Assembly (NCBI GenBank): GCA_947503135.1
Contig: CANNCQ010000008.1
Span: 52,243 to 116,242, forward strand
DNA from: an uncultured Aquimarina sp.
Lineage (GTDB): Bacteria; Bacteroidota; Bacteroidia; Flavobacteriales; Flavobacteriaceae
Direction: 5' to 3'
DNA: 64,000 nt
Both the position numbers and the translations under genes were made by a program. The notes under the pieces were generated by a model that saw only the letters and a program-made list of their open reading frames with translations, made no database searches and was not told where the DNA came from. Within the stretch, counting starts at the first letter, position 1. Every line of letters begins with the position of its first letter. Positions 8,779 to 15,726 of this stretch are shown piece after piece.

Positions 8779-9663
8779 TTAATTAGTCATTAAGAATCTA
8801 AACTTTTGAATGAGCTTTAATCTCAACTCTTTTTTAGTTTGTAACAAACTATTGTCTTCAAGGAACTGATTAAATTTTTTAAGCTCCTTTGCTTTTTTAT
8901 TGCGATTTTCTCTATGTTTAAATTGTTCCCAATAATTAAAGGATGTGTAAATTGTTAGTTTTTTTTGTGTGGAAAAATCAAGGATTCTATCATCAATAAT
9001 TATCATTTCATCAAACCTTTTAATTAAGTCTTTAAATAGAAGCATCAGAGCAGCTTTCTGTTTTAAGTCACTAAGCTTGTAAATGCCTTTTTTATTGAAA
9101 GCATTAGATTTTTTATATTTAACTTCAAACCTCAACACATTTTTTGGAAGTCCATATTGCTTAGCTTTATCATATATCTTGATATCATATTCATTATGAT
9201 TAAACATTTTTAGTCTTCCCCTGCCGTTGAAATTATTATCAAGACTATGTAGTTTTAATGAGTGCATAAAAACGGAATCATTTATTATATCTTCAGCGGG
9301 TTTGTCTACTTCTATATTTAAACCAAATTCAAATCTTGTAAGTTTAGATGATTCAATATCCACAGTCTTACTTTCTAAAAAGTCAATAGTTTTAATTAAT
9401 TCAGAATAGGTAAAATCGTTATGATTATGATCTTCACCAAATTCTCTGTAATTTTTCAACTTGTGTAGAGAGTTTGAAATAGCTAACGATTTTTCATTAA
9501 CTATCAGATTCATATTCTCAATCTTATCTTTGTAAGGGTAATTTAGCTCTCCAGTATGATAACCAGTTTCAGCTTTTAAGTTTGGAAAATTCTCTTCAGA
9601 CAGGATGAATGGTTCAATTAAGTCTTTATTCCTATAGTAAATTTTTACAAAATCTATCATCAC
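8779..9663 (-). CDS. Putative Rep-like protein of mobile element
   Basis: A 294-residue basic protein. The middle has a segment of the form YDKAKQYGLP...LRFEVKYKK, a pattern I associate with replication-initiation proteins of small plasmids, phages and integrative elements, where a Tyr-Asp-Lys segment precedes an Arg-Phe-Glu strand. No classical HUH motif is evident, so the assignment is tentative. Its start is five bases after the HTH gene stop, so they form an operon with the integrase downstream. An inverted repeat and direct repeats above the HTH gene could be its origin. Alternatives are a relaxase-like or purely regulatory protein. Confidence 0.45.
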   Translation of the reverse strand: MMIDFVKIYYRNKDLIEPFILSEENFPNLKAETGYHTGELNYPYKDKIENMNLIVNEKSLAISNSLHKLKNYREFGEDHNHNDFTYSELIKTIDFLESKTVDIESSKLTRFEFGLNIEVDKPAEDIINDSVFMHSLKLHSLDNNFNGRGRLKMFNHNEYDIKIYDKAKQYGLPKNVLRFEVKYKKSNAFNKKGIYKLSDLKQKAALMLLFKDLIKRFDEMIIIDDRILDFSTQKKLTIYTSFNYWEQFKHRENRNKKAKELKKFNQFLEDNSLLQTKKELRLKLIQKFRFLMTN

Positions 9664-9668
9664 AAAGA

Positions 9669-9956
9669 CTATTTAGCTCTACTTATGTAGCGTTCAACGT
9701 CATCTTGTGTTTCAGAAATTGATTCAACTTTGGAATCATAAATCCATTGATCTATTTCAGTTCTTTTGAAATAAATCTTTTTACCTCCAGGTGTATAAAA
9801 AGGTATTTGTCTTTTACTTGTAAGTTTGTATAAATAAGACTTAGAAATCTGCAGGTATACAATTACATCATCAACACTAAATATTTCTTTAGTGTTCAAA
9901 TTATTCTCTAACAGAAGTTTTTTTAACTCCTTAATTTCATTTTGGATAAATTCCAT
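9669..9956 (-). CDS. Excisionase-type helix-turn-helix protein
   Basis: A 95-residue protein with a MerR-like winged HTH of the excisionase (HTH_17) type. The pattern VDDVIVYLQISKSYLYKL, then PFYTPGGKKIYF and TEIDQWI, occupies about residues 25-72. Bacteroidota elements often carry such a small DNA-binding protein first in the integrase operon, where it controls excision or represses the operon. The gap above its start contains an inverted repeat and short direct repeats, plausible targets for it. The N-terminal 20 residues are helical and may dimerise. Confidence 0.8.
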   Translation of the reverse strand: MEFIQNEIKELKKLLLENNLNTKEIFSVDDVIVYLQISKSYLYKLTSKRQIPFYTPGGKKIYFKRTEIDQWIYDSKVESISETQDDVERYISRAK

Positions 9957-9980
9957 AATCTTTGAAAAATTATGGATAGT

Positions 9981-10028
9981 CGACTACCCTGATTAACTAT
10001 GGTTCAAAGATGGCTAATCAGGGAGTCG
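9981..10028. repeat. 14-bp inverted repeat with one bulge (candidate origin or operator)
   Basis: CGACTaCCCTGATTA (9981-9995) pairs with TAATCAGGGAGTCG (10015-10028) except for one bulged A, around a 19-base loop. It lies directly upstream of the excisionase-type gene and is richer in G+C than its surroundings. Such a hairpin would suit a nicking or replication origin for the Rep-like protein, or an operator. No T-run follows on either strand. Confidence 0.55.
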
Positions 10029-10030
10029 GA

Positions 10031-10082
10031 AGTGTGAGAGCGTAAGAAGTGCGTGAGTAAAAGTGTGAGATTTTCTGTGAGA
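10031..10082. repeat. Cluster of short GTGAGA-type direct repeats
   Basis: AGTGTGAGA occurs at 10031-10039 and again at 10062-10070. Related GTGAG motifs occur at 10053-10057 and 10077-10082. The cluster directly follows the inverted repeat at 9981-10028 and ends at the stop of the 299-residue protein gene. The arrangement resembles iterons or integrase arm sites, but this is inference. Confidence 0.45.
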
Positions 10083-10982
10083 TTACTTTATATAAGTGGA
10101 TTTTAGTATCTCTACCTGTTCATCAATTCTTTCTTTAAAGTCTAAGTATTTATGCTTGCCTCTTTCTTTTGATGTATATAGATTTTGTTTAGTAATCACT
10201 TTTCCTTGTTTAGATAGGAAAGCATTACTTTCTTCTATTTTTTTAGGGGATAATTGTTTGAAAAAGCATTGTATGCTTTCAAAATAGTAGGAAATTATTG
10301 AGCCGTTGCAAGTAAATTGAATATTGTCTGTTGGTTTAGGCTCAGTAAATACATTTTGGAAACTTTCCACGGAAACTTCTACGTCATCAATTATAGATAA
10401 CTCGTAAGTTACTTTGTATAAGTCCTTAAAAAAGAAAGCTTTCTCAATAACTGGGTCAAAAAAAGAATAGATGGTTTTTTGATTAGTTTTAGATGTCTCC
10501 TGTATTAAGATTTCATTTGAAAATTTCATTTTTAAATCTGCAATTACATTATTTAAATTTGAGGATACTATTTCAAGTTGATTCTTAGGAATTATGTTGT
10601 CATTTGATTTATTTATTTTTTTCAGGTATTTTTCTGCTAAGAGATAGGCATTGTTAAGCAGCTCTTTAAATGTTTCAGGAGAAAGTTTAAATTGTATGGT
10701 TTCAGCTTTTTTTAATAAAGAGCTGTTTTCTTTTTTTAATCTATGTTTTAGATAATCGAATAATTCAACATCAAAATGAACAGAATAATCAGAATCAGAT
10801 GGCGGGCACCAATTTGCTGGTTTAAATACGCCTTGAATTGGTAAATTTATTTCTTTCTTAAAAGTATAGCCTTGGTCTTTGTATTTTCCCCAATTTTCAA
10901 AATCTACTTTTAATTGCTCAATTCCATTATGAAAAATAAGCTCATTGTAAAATGAGAGAATTTCAAAAGCTTGCTTGTCCAT
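10083..10982 (-). CDS. Unrecognised 299-residue island protein
   Basis: A soluble, lysine- and glutamate-rich protein without signal peptide or membrane segment. It contains a conserved-looking patch IQGVFKPANWCPPSDSDYSVHFD (about residues 49-71, spelled in two parts: IQGVFKPANWC then PPSDSDYSVHFD) and a C-terminal basic segment rich in Lys and Arg. I do not recognise a family or catalytic motif. It is the gene nearest the tRNA-Asn, transcribed toward the excisionase-type gene and separated from it by about 126 bases of repeats. The position suggests cargo or an element-control function. Nothing in the sequence proves either. Confidence 0.55.
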   Translation of the reverse strand: MDKQAFEILSFYNELIFHNGIEQLKVDFENWGKYKDQGYTFKKEINLPIQGVFKPANWCPPSDSDYSVHFDVELFDYLKHRLKKENSSLLKKAETIQFKLSPETFKELLNNAYLLAEKYLKKINKSNDNIIPKNQLEIVSSNLNNVIADLKMKFSNEILIQETSKTNQKTIYSFFDPVIEKAFFFKDLYKVTYELSIIDDVEVSVESFQNVFTEPKPTDNIQFTCNGSIISYYFESIQCFFKQLSPKKIEESNAFLSKQGKVITKQNLYTSKERGKHKYLDFKERIDEQVEILKSTYIK

Positions 10983-11029
10983 AATTACATTGTCTTTAGT
11001 TTCTTATAGTAATATTTAAATATAGAAAA

Positions 11030-11050
11030 TGTTTGACATATGTTTGACAT
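11030..11050. repeat. Tandem pair of TGTTTGACAT
   Basis: TGTTTGACAT occurs at 11030-11039 and again at 11041-11050, one base apart, between the unrecognised island gene and the tRNA terminator. This is where the island edge is expected, so the pair may be integrase or excisionase arm-binding sites, or simply the promoter region of the island gene. Confidence 0.4.
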
Positions 11051-11059
11051 GTAGAAAAC

Positions 11060-11089
11060 AAAAAAGCCACTCAATTTCTTGAATGGCTT
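11060..11089 (-). terminator. Rho-independent terminator after tRNA-Asn
   Basis: On the minus strand, AAGCCATTCAA - gaaa-type loop - TTGAGTGGCTT is followed by a run of T. The stem (11064-11074 with 11079-11089) has one internal mismatch. It directly follows the tRNA-Asn 3' end and should end its transcript. Confidence 0.8.
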
Positions 11090-11101
11090 GTCTTTATTAA
11101 G

Positions 11102-11175
11102 CTCCCCCTCTTGGACTCGAACCAAGGACCCTCTGATTAACAGTCAGATGCTCTAACCAACTGAGCTAAGGAGGA
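11102..11175 (-). tRNA. tRNA-Asn (anticodon GTT)
   Basis: A 74-base cloverleaf on the minus strand. The acceptor stem TCCTCCT pairs with AGGGGGA (one G-U) and the discriminator base is G. The D-arm is GCTC...GAGC, the anticodon arm TCTGA-CTGTTAA-TCAGA gives anticodon GTT, and the T-arm is CTTGG-TTCGAGT-CCAAG. CCA is not encoded. It separates the mobile-element region on its 3' side from core genes on its 5' side and is the probable island attachment site. Confidence 0.97.
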
Positions 11176-11334
11176 ATGTTCATATAGAACTATTTCAAAA
11201 TGCAAAAATTATCAGCTTTTGCGTAGCGTTTAACTTTAGTGCCTAAGCGGGTGCAAATATATAACCAATAAATAGTTCTGCAAAATTTTTCTCAAAAAAA
11301 ATGATTTTTTTTTATTCGAAGCATATTCATGAGA

Positions 11335-12630
11335 TTATAAAATATCATTAAACACTGTAATAAAAAGCATTAGTCCTACGGTTAATAAAAATCCGATTAT
11401 CTGTCCAATTTCTAAAACGCGCTGACTTGGCTTTCTGCGCGTAATAATTTCATATAATAAAAACATTACATGTCCACCATCTAGGGCAGGAATAGGTAAA
11501 ATGTTTACAAAACCCAGCCATAAAGAAAACATTGCTAATTGAGACCAAAATCGAGTTGCATTCCATTCAGGGTTCATTTGTTTCACAATTCCAACAGGCC
11601 CATGCATTTCTTTATAAGCTTCAGTGTCTTTGTTAAAAAACAGTTTGAACTGTCGTATTTGAAAAGACAATGTCCAAATTGCCTTATTTAAGCCCGCAGG
11701 TATCGACTCTAATAAGCCAATAGTATCAGTCGTGTACAAACCTTCAAAAGAAGGGCCTATACCCAGGTTACCTGTATTGTCCAAAATCACCATTTTATTA
11801 ATAGTCAAATTATTCCGTAATATTTGTAGTTGTAACGTGTCGTTTTTATGGGTTGTAATTTCCTTAACTAAATTGGTCCACAAACGTGTATCCACACCAT
11901 TAGCACTAATAATTTCATCGTCCTTAAGTAAGCCAGCTTCTAAAGCTTTTGAGTTTGGTAACACTGTGTCGATTACAGAGCCAATTCTAGGCCCTATAAT
12001 TTGAGACTGTGTTTTCAGTAATAATTTTTTGTTTTCAGGGGTAAAGTGTAATTTAATTTGCCGTCCATTTCTTTCAATAGTAGCCTCATCACCTAAAAGA
12101 ATTTCAACCCTAGCTTCCGTTAAGCGTTTTATAGGTTTTCCGTCAACACTAATAATTTTATCGCCAGTTTTAAATCCAATTAATTTCCCTATCGAATCTA
12201 CTGCAACACCATTTTTTAAACCGTCGTTGGGGATGTAAGTATCACCATGAGTGTATAATAAGCCCGAAAGTACAAACCAACCAATCAAAAAATTAACAAT
12301 CACTCCTCCTGTCATAATAATTAATCTTTGCCAGGCAGGTTTCGATCTAAACTCCCAAGGTTGTGATGGCTTTGCCATTTGCTCCCTATCCATGCTTTCA
12401 TCAATCATTCCTGCAATTTTAACGTAACCGCCTAGTGGTAGCCAACCAATACCCCAAGTGGTTTCGCCAATTTTCTTTTTAAAAAGCGCAAATTTCACAT
12501 CAAAAAACAAGAAGAATTTTTCGACTTTAACTTTAAATAATTTTGCAGGTAGGTAATGACCAAATTCGTGAAGAATCACTAAAATTGAAATCATTAATAT
12601 AAATTGAGCTATTTTCGATAGCAGTTCCAT
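11335..12630 (-). CDS. rseP: Site-2 intramembrane zinc protease RseP
   Basis: A 431-residue membrane metalloprotease that cleaves membrane-embedded substrates such as anti-sigma factors. The zinc-binding HEFGH is at 21-25 in the first membrane helix, followed by the family motif LPLGGYVKIAGM, PDZ-like periplasmic segments, and the second zinc/active-site motif NILPIPALDGGH near the C-terminus. I chose the ATG at 12630 (MELLSKIAQF). The upstream ATG would add nine residues not typical of the family. It is the first core gene right of the tRNA-Asn and appears to be transcribed alone. Confidence 0.93.
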   Translation of the reverse strand: MELLSKIAQFILMISILVILHEFGHYLPAKLFKVKVEKFFLFFDVKFALFKKKIGETTWGIGWLPLGGYVKIAGMIDESMDREQMAKPSQPWEFRSKPAWQRLIIMTGGVIVNFLIGWFVLSGLLYTHGDTYIPNDGLKNGVAVDSIGKLIGFKTGDKIISVDGKPIKRLTEARVEILLGDEATIERNGRQIKLHFTPENKKLLLKTQSQIIGPRIGSVIDTVLPNSKALEAGLLKDDEIISANGVDTRLWTNLVKEITTHKNDTLQLQILRNNLTINKMVILDNTGNLGIGPSFEGLYTTDTIGLLESIPAGLNKAIWTLSFQIRQFKLFFNKDTEAYKEMHGPVGIVKQMNPEWNATRFWSQLAMFSLWLGFVNILPIPALDGGHVMFLLYEIITRRKPSQRVLEIGQIIGFLLTVGLMLFITVFNDIL

Positions 12631-12719
12631 AAATTGAAATTTTTCACAAAAATACATAAACTAAATACACTCGTAAGGTTCAACTTCTTAAATCTAACTT
12701 AATAAAGTTTTAATACTAT

Positions 12720-12805
12720 TTAGGGCGTCCCCCTATGGGTCAGGCTTTCATTCATACGCCTCGCACATCGCAAGCTTTGGCTGTGGGGTAACCATTCAAT
12801 CCTTA
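12720..12805. repeat. G+C-rich intergenic sequence, candidate dispersed repeat
   Basis: Between rseP and the SCO1-like gene, a block starting GGGCGTCCCCCTATGGG and ending near GGGTAACC is far richer in G+C than its AT-rich surroundings and encodes no reading frame. It resembles a class of GGGCGT...GGGTCAGGCT intergenic sequences I have seen scattered through Bacteroidota genomes. Only one copy is in this window, so its repeat nature rests on recollection, not on a comparison here. Confidence 0.4.
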
Positions 12806-12910
12806 ACGAAAAAAACAAGCAATAATATTTTAGCGTACACAACTAACAGTAAAGCTTGTTAACAAATCACAAAAAGGCAAACGAGCATCAAGCAAACAAA
12901 GTCTAATAAT

Positions 12911-12918
12911 TATATTTG
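12911..12918 (+). promoter_or_regulatory. TAnnTTTG -7 promoter box before the SCO1-like gene
   Basis: TATATTTG matches the Bacteroidota -7 consensus TAnnTTTG. With the usual spacing the transcript would start around 12923, leaving only a few bases before the ATG at 12928. No clear -33 box was identified. Confidence 0.45.
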
Positions 12919-12927
12919 CAAATAAAA

Positions 12928-13593
12928 ATGCTAAAGTTTTTTGCTCCCTATAAAAAATTTGGAATCTTTTTGTTGATTTTATCGGCAGTTATTATTTATT
13001 TAATATACCAAGCTCTTACTCCTAAACGCGTTTTGCCAATATATGATCCCTATCAAATCAATACCGATTTAGTAGACAGTACCATGCAAGAGGTTCGGAA
13101 GTATCATAAAATTAAAGATTTTAAATTATTGAGTCATACAGGCGATACCATTACCCAAGCGCTTTATAAAAATAAAATTTACGTAGTCGATTTCTTTTTT
13201 ACCACCTGCCAAACCATTTGCCCTAAAATGACGCAAAACATGGGTAAGCTTCAAAAAGAGTTAATGAACTCTAAAGATGTTTTACTATTATCGCATACCG
13301 TAATGCCCGAAATTGATACATTAGCGCAGCTACAACGCTATGCCAAGAAAAAAGGAGTAAATCCCAAAAAATGGCGACTTGCAACAGGAACCAAAAAAGA
13401 ACTGTATAATTTAGCTCGAAAATCGTATTTTGTCGCAAAAGAAAATCCAACTTATCCCAATGCATTAATTCACACCGAAAACTTTACTTTAATCGATAAA
13501 AAAGGCAGAATAAGAGGATATTATGACGGTACAGAAGAATTAGCAATGAATCAATTATTGGCGGATATTAAGTTGTTACAAAATAAACAGTAA
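12928..13593 (+). CDS. SCO1/SenC family thioredoxin-like protein
   Basis: A membrane-anchored thioredoxin-fold protein of 221 residues (from the ATG at 12928; a TTG 12 bases upstream is in frame). One N-terminal membrane segment lies at residues 11-29. The copper-binding C-x3-C is at Cys94 and Cys98 (TTCQTICPKM), with the third ligand His182. SCO proteins deliver copper to the CuA site of cytochrome c oxidase or handle thiol redox in the periplasm. All three ligands are present, so it should be functional. It is not clustered with cytochrome oxidase genes here. Confidence 0.88.
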   Translation: MLKFFAPYKKFGIFLLILSAVIIYLIYQALTPKRVLPIYDPYQINTDLVDSTMQEVRKYHKIKDFKLLSHTGDTITQALYKNKIYVVDFFFTTCQTICPKMTQNMGKLQKELMNSKDVLLLSHTVMPEIDTLAQLQRYAKKKGVNPKKWRLATGTKKELYNLARKSYFVAKENPTYPNALIHTENFTLIDKKGRIRGYYDGTEELAMNQLLADIKLLQNKQ

Positions 13594-13705
13594 TACAAAA
13601 GCGTTCAATTATCAAGTTTTCGAATTTTAAACCTCATAGGATTCATATTTAGAGTTAACATCAACCCATAAAAACTACTATCTTTATCCCCTTAGAAACG
13701 TACCA

Positions 13706-14563
13706 ATGATACACTCCATGACCGGCTTTGGAAAAGCCATTCTTCAAATAGAAAACAAAAAAATTAATATTGAAATTAAGTCTTTAAATAGTAAAAATTT
13801 AGATCTTAATGTGCGCATGCCGCAACAATACCGCGAAAAAGAATTAATATTACGTAATCAAATTGCAAAATCCCTAACTCGTGGTAAAGTTGATTTTAGT
13901 CTTTATATTGAAAGCACTAAGGAAGTAGCAAATTCAAAAATAAATATTTCTGTAGTAAACGAATATATAGAACAGCTAAGCGATATTTCTTTAGCAAAAG
14001 AAGCCGATTTGTTGGCTATTGCTATGCGTTTGCCAGATGTTTTAAAAACGGAGAAAGAAGAAATTGATGAAGCTGAATTTGCTCAAATTCAGCAACTTTT
14101 GGTTGAGGCTTTGGAAAACATTAACGATTATCGCTTAAACGAAGGTAGCGTATTAGAAAAAGATTTCAGGTTACGTATTCAAACCATAGGCACTACTTTG
14201 GATCAAATTATTGAAATGGACCCACAACGTATCGAAGGAGTTCGTGAACGTTTATTAAAAGGAATAGCCGAACTAAAAGAGCGTGTTGATGAAAATCGTT
14301 TTGAGCAAGAGTTGGTTTATTACATTGAAAAATTTGACATCACCGAAGAAAAAGTGCGTTTAAAAAACCATTTAGATTATTTTATTGAAAACCTAGATTC
14401 TGAAGTTTCCAACGGTAAAAAATTAGGTTTCATTTCTCAAGAAATGGGAAGAGAAATTAATACTATTGGTAGTAAATCTAATTTTGCCCCAATGCAACAA
14501 TTAGTAGTCCAAATGAAAGATGAATTGGAAAAAATAAAAGAGCAATTGTTAAACGTATTGTAA
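13706..14563 (+). CDS. yicC: YicC/YloC family endoribonuclease
   Basis: A 285-residue protein that starts with the family hallmark MIHSMTGFGKA and ends with the conserved YicC C-terminal domain, including IGSKSNFAPMQQLVVQMKDELEKIKEQ in two adjoining parts (IGSKSNFAPMQQ and LVVQMKDELEKIKEQ). YicC homologues are described as endoribonucleases acting on small RNAs in E. coli. The stop codon shares a base with the gmk start (TAATG), so the two genes are translationally coupled. The yicC-gmk order is widely conserved in bacteria. Confidence 0.92.
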   Translation: MIHSMTGFGKAILQIENKKINIEIKSLNSKNLDLNVRMPQQYREKELILRNQIAKSLTRGKVDFSLYIESTKEVANSKINISVVNEYIEQLSDISLAKEADLLAIAMRLPDVLKTEKEEIDEAEFAQIQQLLVEALENINDYRLNEGSVLEKDFRLRIQTIGTTLDQIIEMDPQRIEGVRERLLKGIAELKERVDENRFEQELVYYIEKFDITEEKVRLKNHLDYFIENLDSEVSNGKKLGFISQEMGREINTIGSKSNFAPMQQLVVQMKDELEKIKEQLLNVL

Positions 14564-15138
14564 TGGCAGCTAACGGAAAGTTAATTGTGTTTTCCGCACC
14601 TTCGGGAAGTGGAAAAACAACTATAGTAAAACACTTATTACAAAAGACCAATTTACCGTTGGAGTTTTCAATTTCAGCAGCTTCACGTGAGCCACGTGGC
14701 GAAGAGGTAAATGGTAAAGATTATTATTTTTTGAGTATTGAGGAATTCAAAAAAAAAATTGCTAACAACGAATTCATAGAGCAGGAAGAAGTGTATGCTA
14801 ATAATTTTTACGGTACACTTAAAAGTGAGGTAGAGCGTATTTGGGCACTTGGTAAGGCTGTAATTTTTGATATTGATGTGATAGGAGGATTAAATATTGA
14901 AAAACAATTTCCAAAAGAAACCCTCTCTATTTTTGTGCAACCTCCCAATAAAGAAGAGCTTGAGAAACGCTTGCGCGGAAGAGGTACAGAAACCGAAGAG
15001 AAAATACAGATGCGTTTAGCAAAAGCCGATCAAGAATTGGGCTATGCCAAAGATTTTGATGCTATTATTACCAACGACAATTTAGAAATTGCAAAGCAAG
15101 AAGCTTATCAGTTAGTATCTAAATTTTTAAAAGCATAA
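14563..15138 (+). CDS. gmk: Guanylate kinase
   Basis: Converts GMP and ATP to GDP and ADP in the cytoplasm. The P-loop APSGSGKT occupies residues 12-19. The GMP-binding region includes SISAASREPRGEEVNGKDYYF in two parts (SISAASREPRGEEVN, GKDYYF). A lid region with RLRGRGTETEEKIQMRL follows. Its 191 residues match the usual family length. It overlaps yicC by one base upstream and nadD by one base downstream, so the three form one operon. Confidence 0.95.
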   Translation: MAANGKLIVFSAPSGSGKTTIVKHLLQKTNLPLEFSISAASREPRGEEVNGKDYYFLSIEEFKKKIANNEFIEQEEVYANNFYGTLKSEVERIWALGKAVIFDIDVIGGLNIEKQFPKETLSIFVQPPNKEELEKRLRGRGTETEEKIQMRLAKADQELGYAKDFDAIITNDNLEIAKQEAYQLVSKFLKA

Positions 15139-15719
15139 TGAAAAAAATAGGATTGTATTTCGGAACATTTAATCCCATACACAATGGGCATTTAACCATT
15201 GCAAATCATATGGTTGAGTTTTCTGATTTAGACGAAATTTGGATGGTAGTTACACCGCACAACCCATTTAAAAAGAAGAACTCGTTGTTAGATAATCACC
15301 ATAGGTTAGAAATGGTGTATAAAGCCACAGAATCCTACTCCAAAATTAATCCTAGTGATATAGAGTTTAAGTTAGAGCAGCCAAATTATACAGTAAACAC
15401 ATTAGTACATTTAGAGGAAAAATATAAAAACAAACAATTTTCGGTAATTATGGGTGCCGACAATTTAAAAAGCCTTCATAAATGGAAAAATTACGAGGTA
15501 ATTCTTGAAAATTATCAAATTTACGTATACCCAAGAATATCCGAAGGAACGATTCCTGAGCAATTTAAAAATCACCCTAAAATTACTGTAGTAGCAGCTC
15601 CTATTATGGAGATCTCATCAACCTTTATTCGAAAGTCAATTAAAGCCTCTAAAAATTGTAGACCTTTACTTCCCAATGCTGTTTGGCAATATATCGATTT
15701 AATGAATTTTTATAAGTAA
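15138..15719 (+). CDS. nadD: Nicotinate-nucleotide adenylyltransferase
   Basis: Transfers AMP from ATP to nicotinate mononucleotide in NAD synthesis. The nucleotidyltransferase signature GTFNPIHNGH is at 9-18, and the late ISSTFIRKSI segment corresponds to the ISxTxxR motif of the fold. The 193 residues are normal for the family. The start codon overlaps the gmk stop by one base, giving the operon yicC-gmk-nadD, probably continued by the ComEC-like gene seven bases further on. Confidence 0.94.
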   Translation: MKKIGLYFGTFNPIHNGHLTIANHMVEFSDLDEIWMVVTPHNPFKKKNSLLDNHHRLEMVYKATESYSKINPSDIEFKLEQPNYTVNTLVHLEEKYKNKQFSVIMGADNLKSLHKWKNYEVILENYQIYVYPRISEGTIPEQFKNHPKITVVAAPIMEISSTFIRKSIKASKNCRPLLPNAVWQYIDLMNFYK

Positions 15720-15726
15720 AAGGTGT

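Larger units (their letters stand above)
1..11101. mobile_element. Putative genomic island next to tRNA-Asn (left end outside window)
   Basis: The stretch from the window start to the tRNA-Asn 3' side contains a tyrosine integrase, an excisionase-type HTH protein, a Rep-like protein, a RecA-like ATPase, a DUF3871 protein, a type I restriction-modification locus and several orphan genes. Everything to the right of the tRNA is housekeeping. tRNA 3' ends are classic integration targets for tyrosine recombinases, and the element lies on the 3' side of this tRNA. I did not find a second copy of the tRNA 3' end in the window, so the left attachment site is unknown. The true element could be shorter, for example only about 5.5 to 11.1 kb, with the restriction genes belonging to something else. 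Confidence 0.6.
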
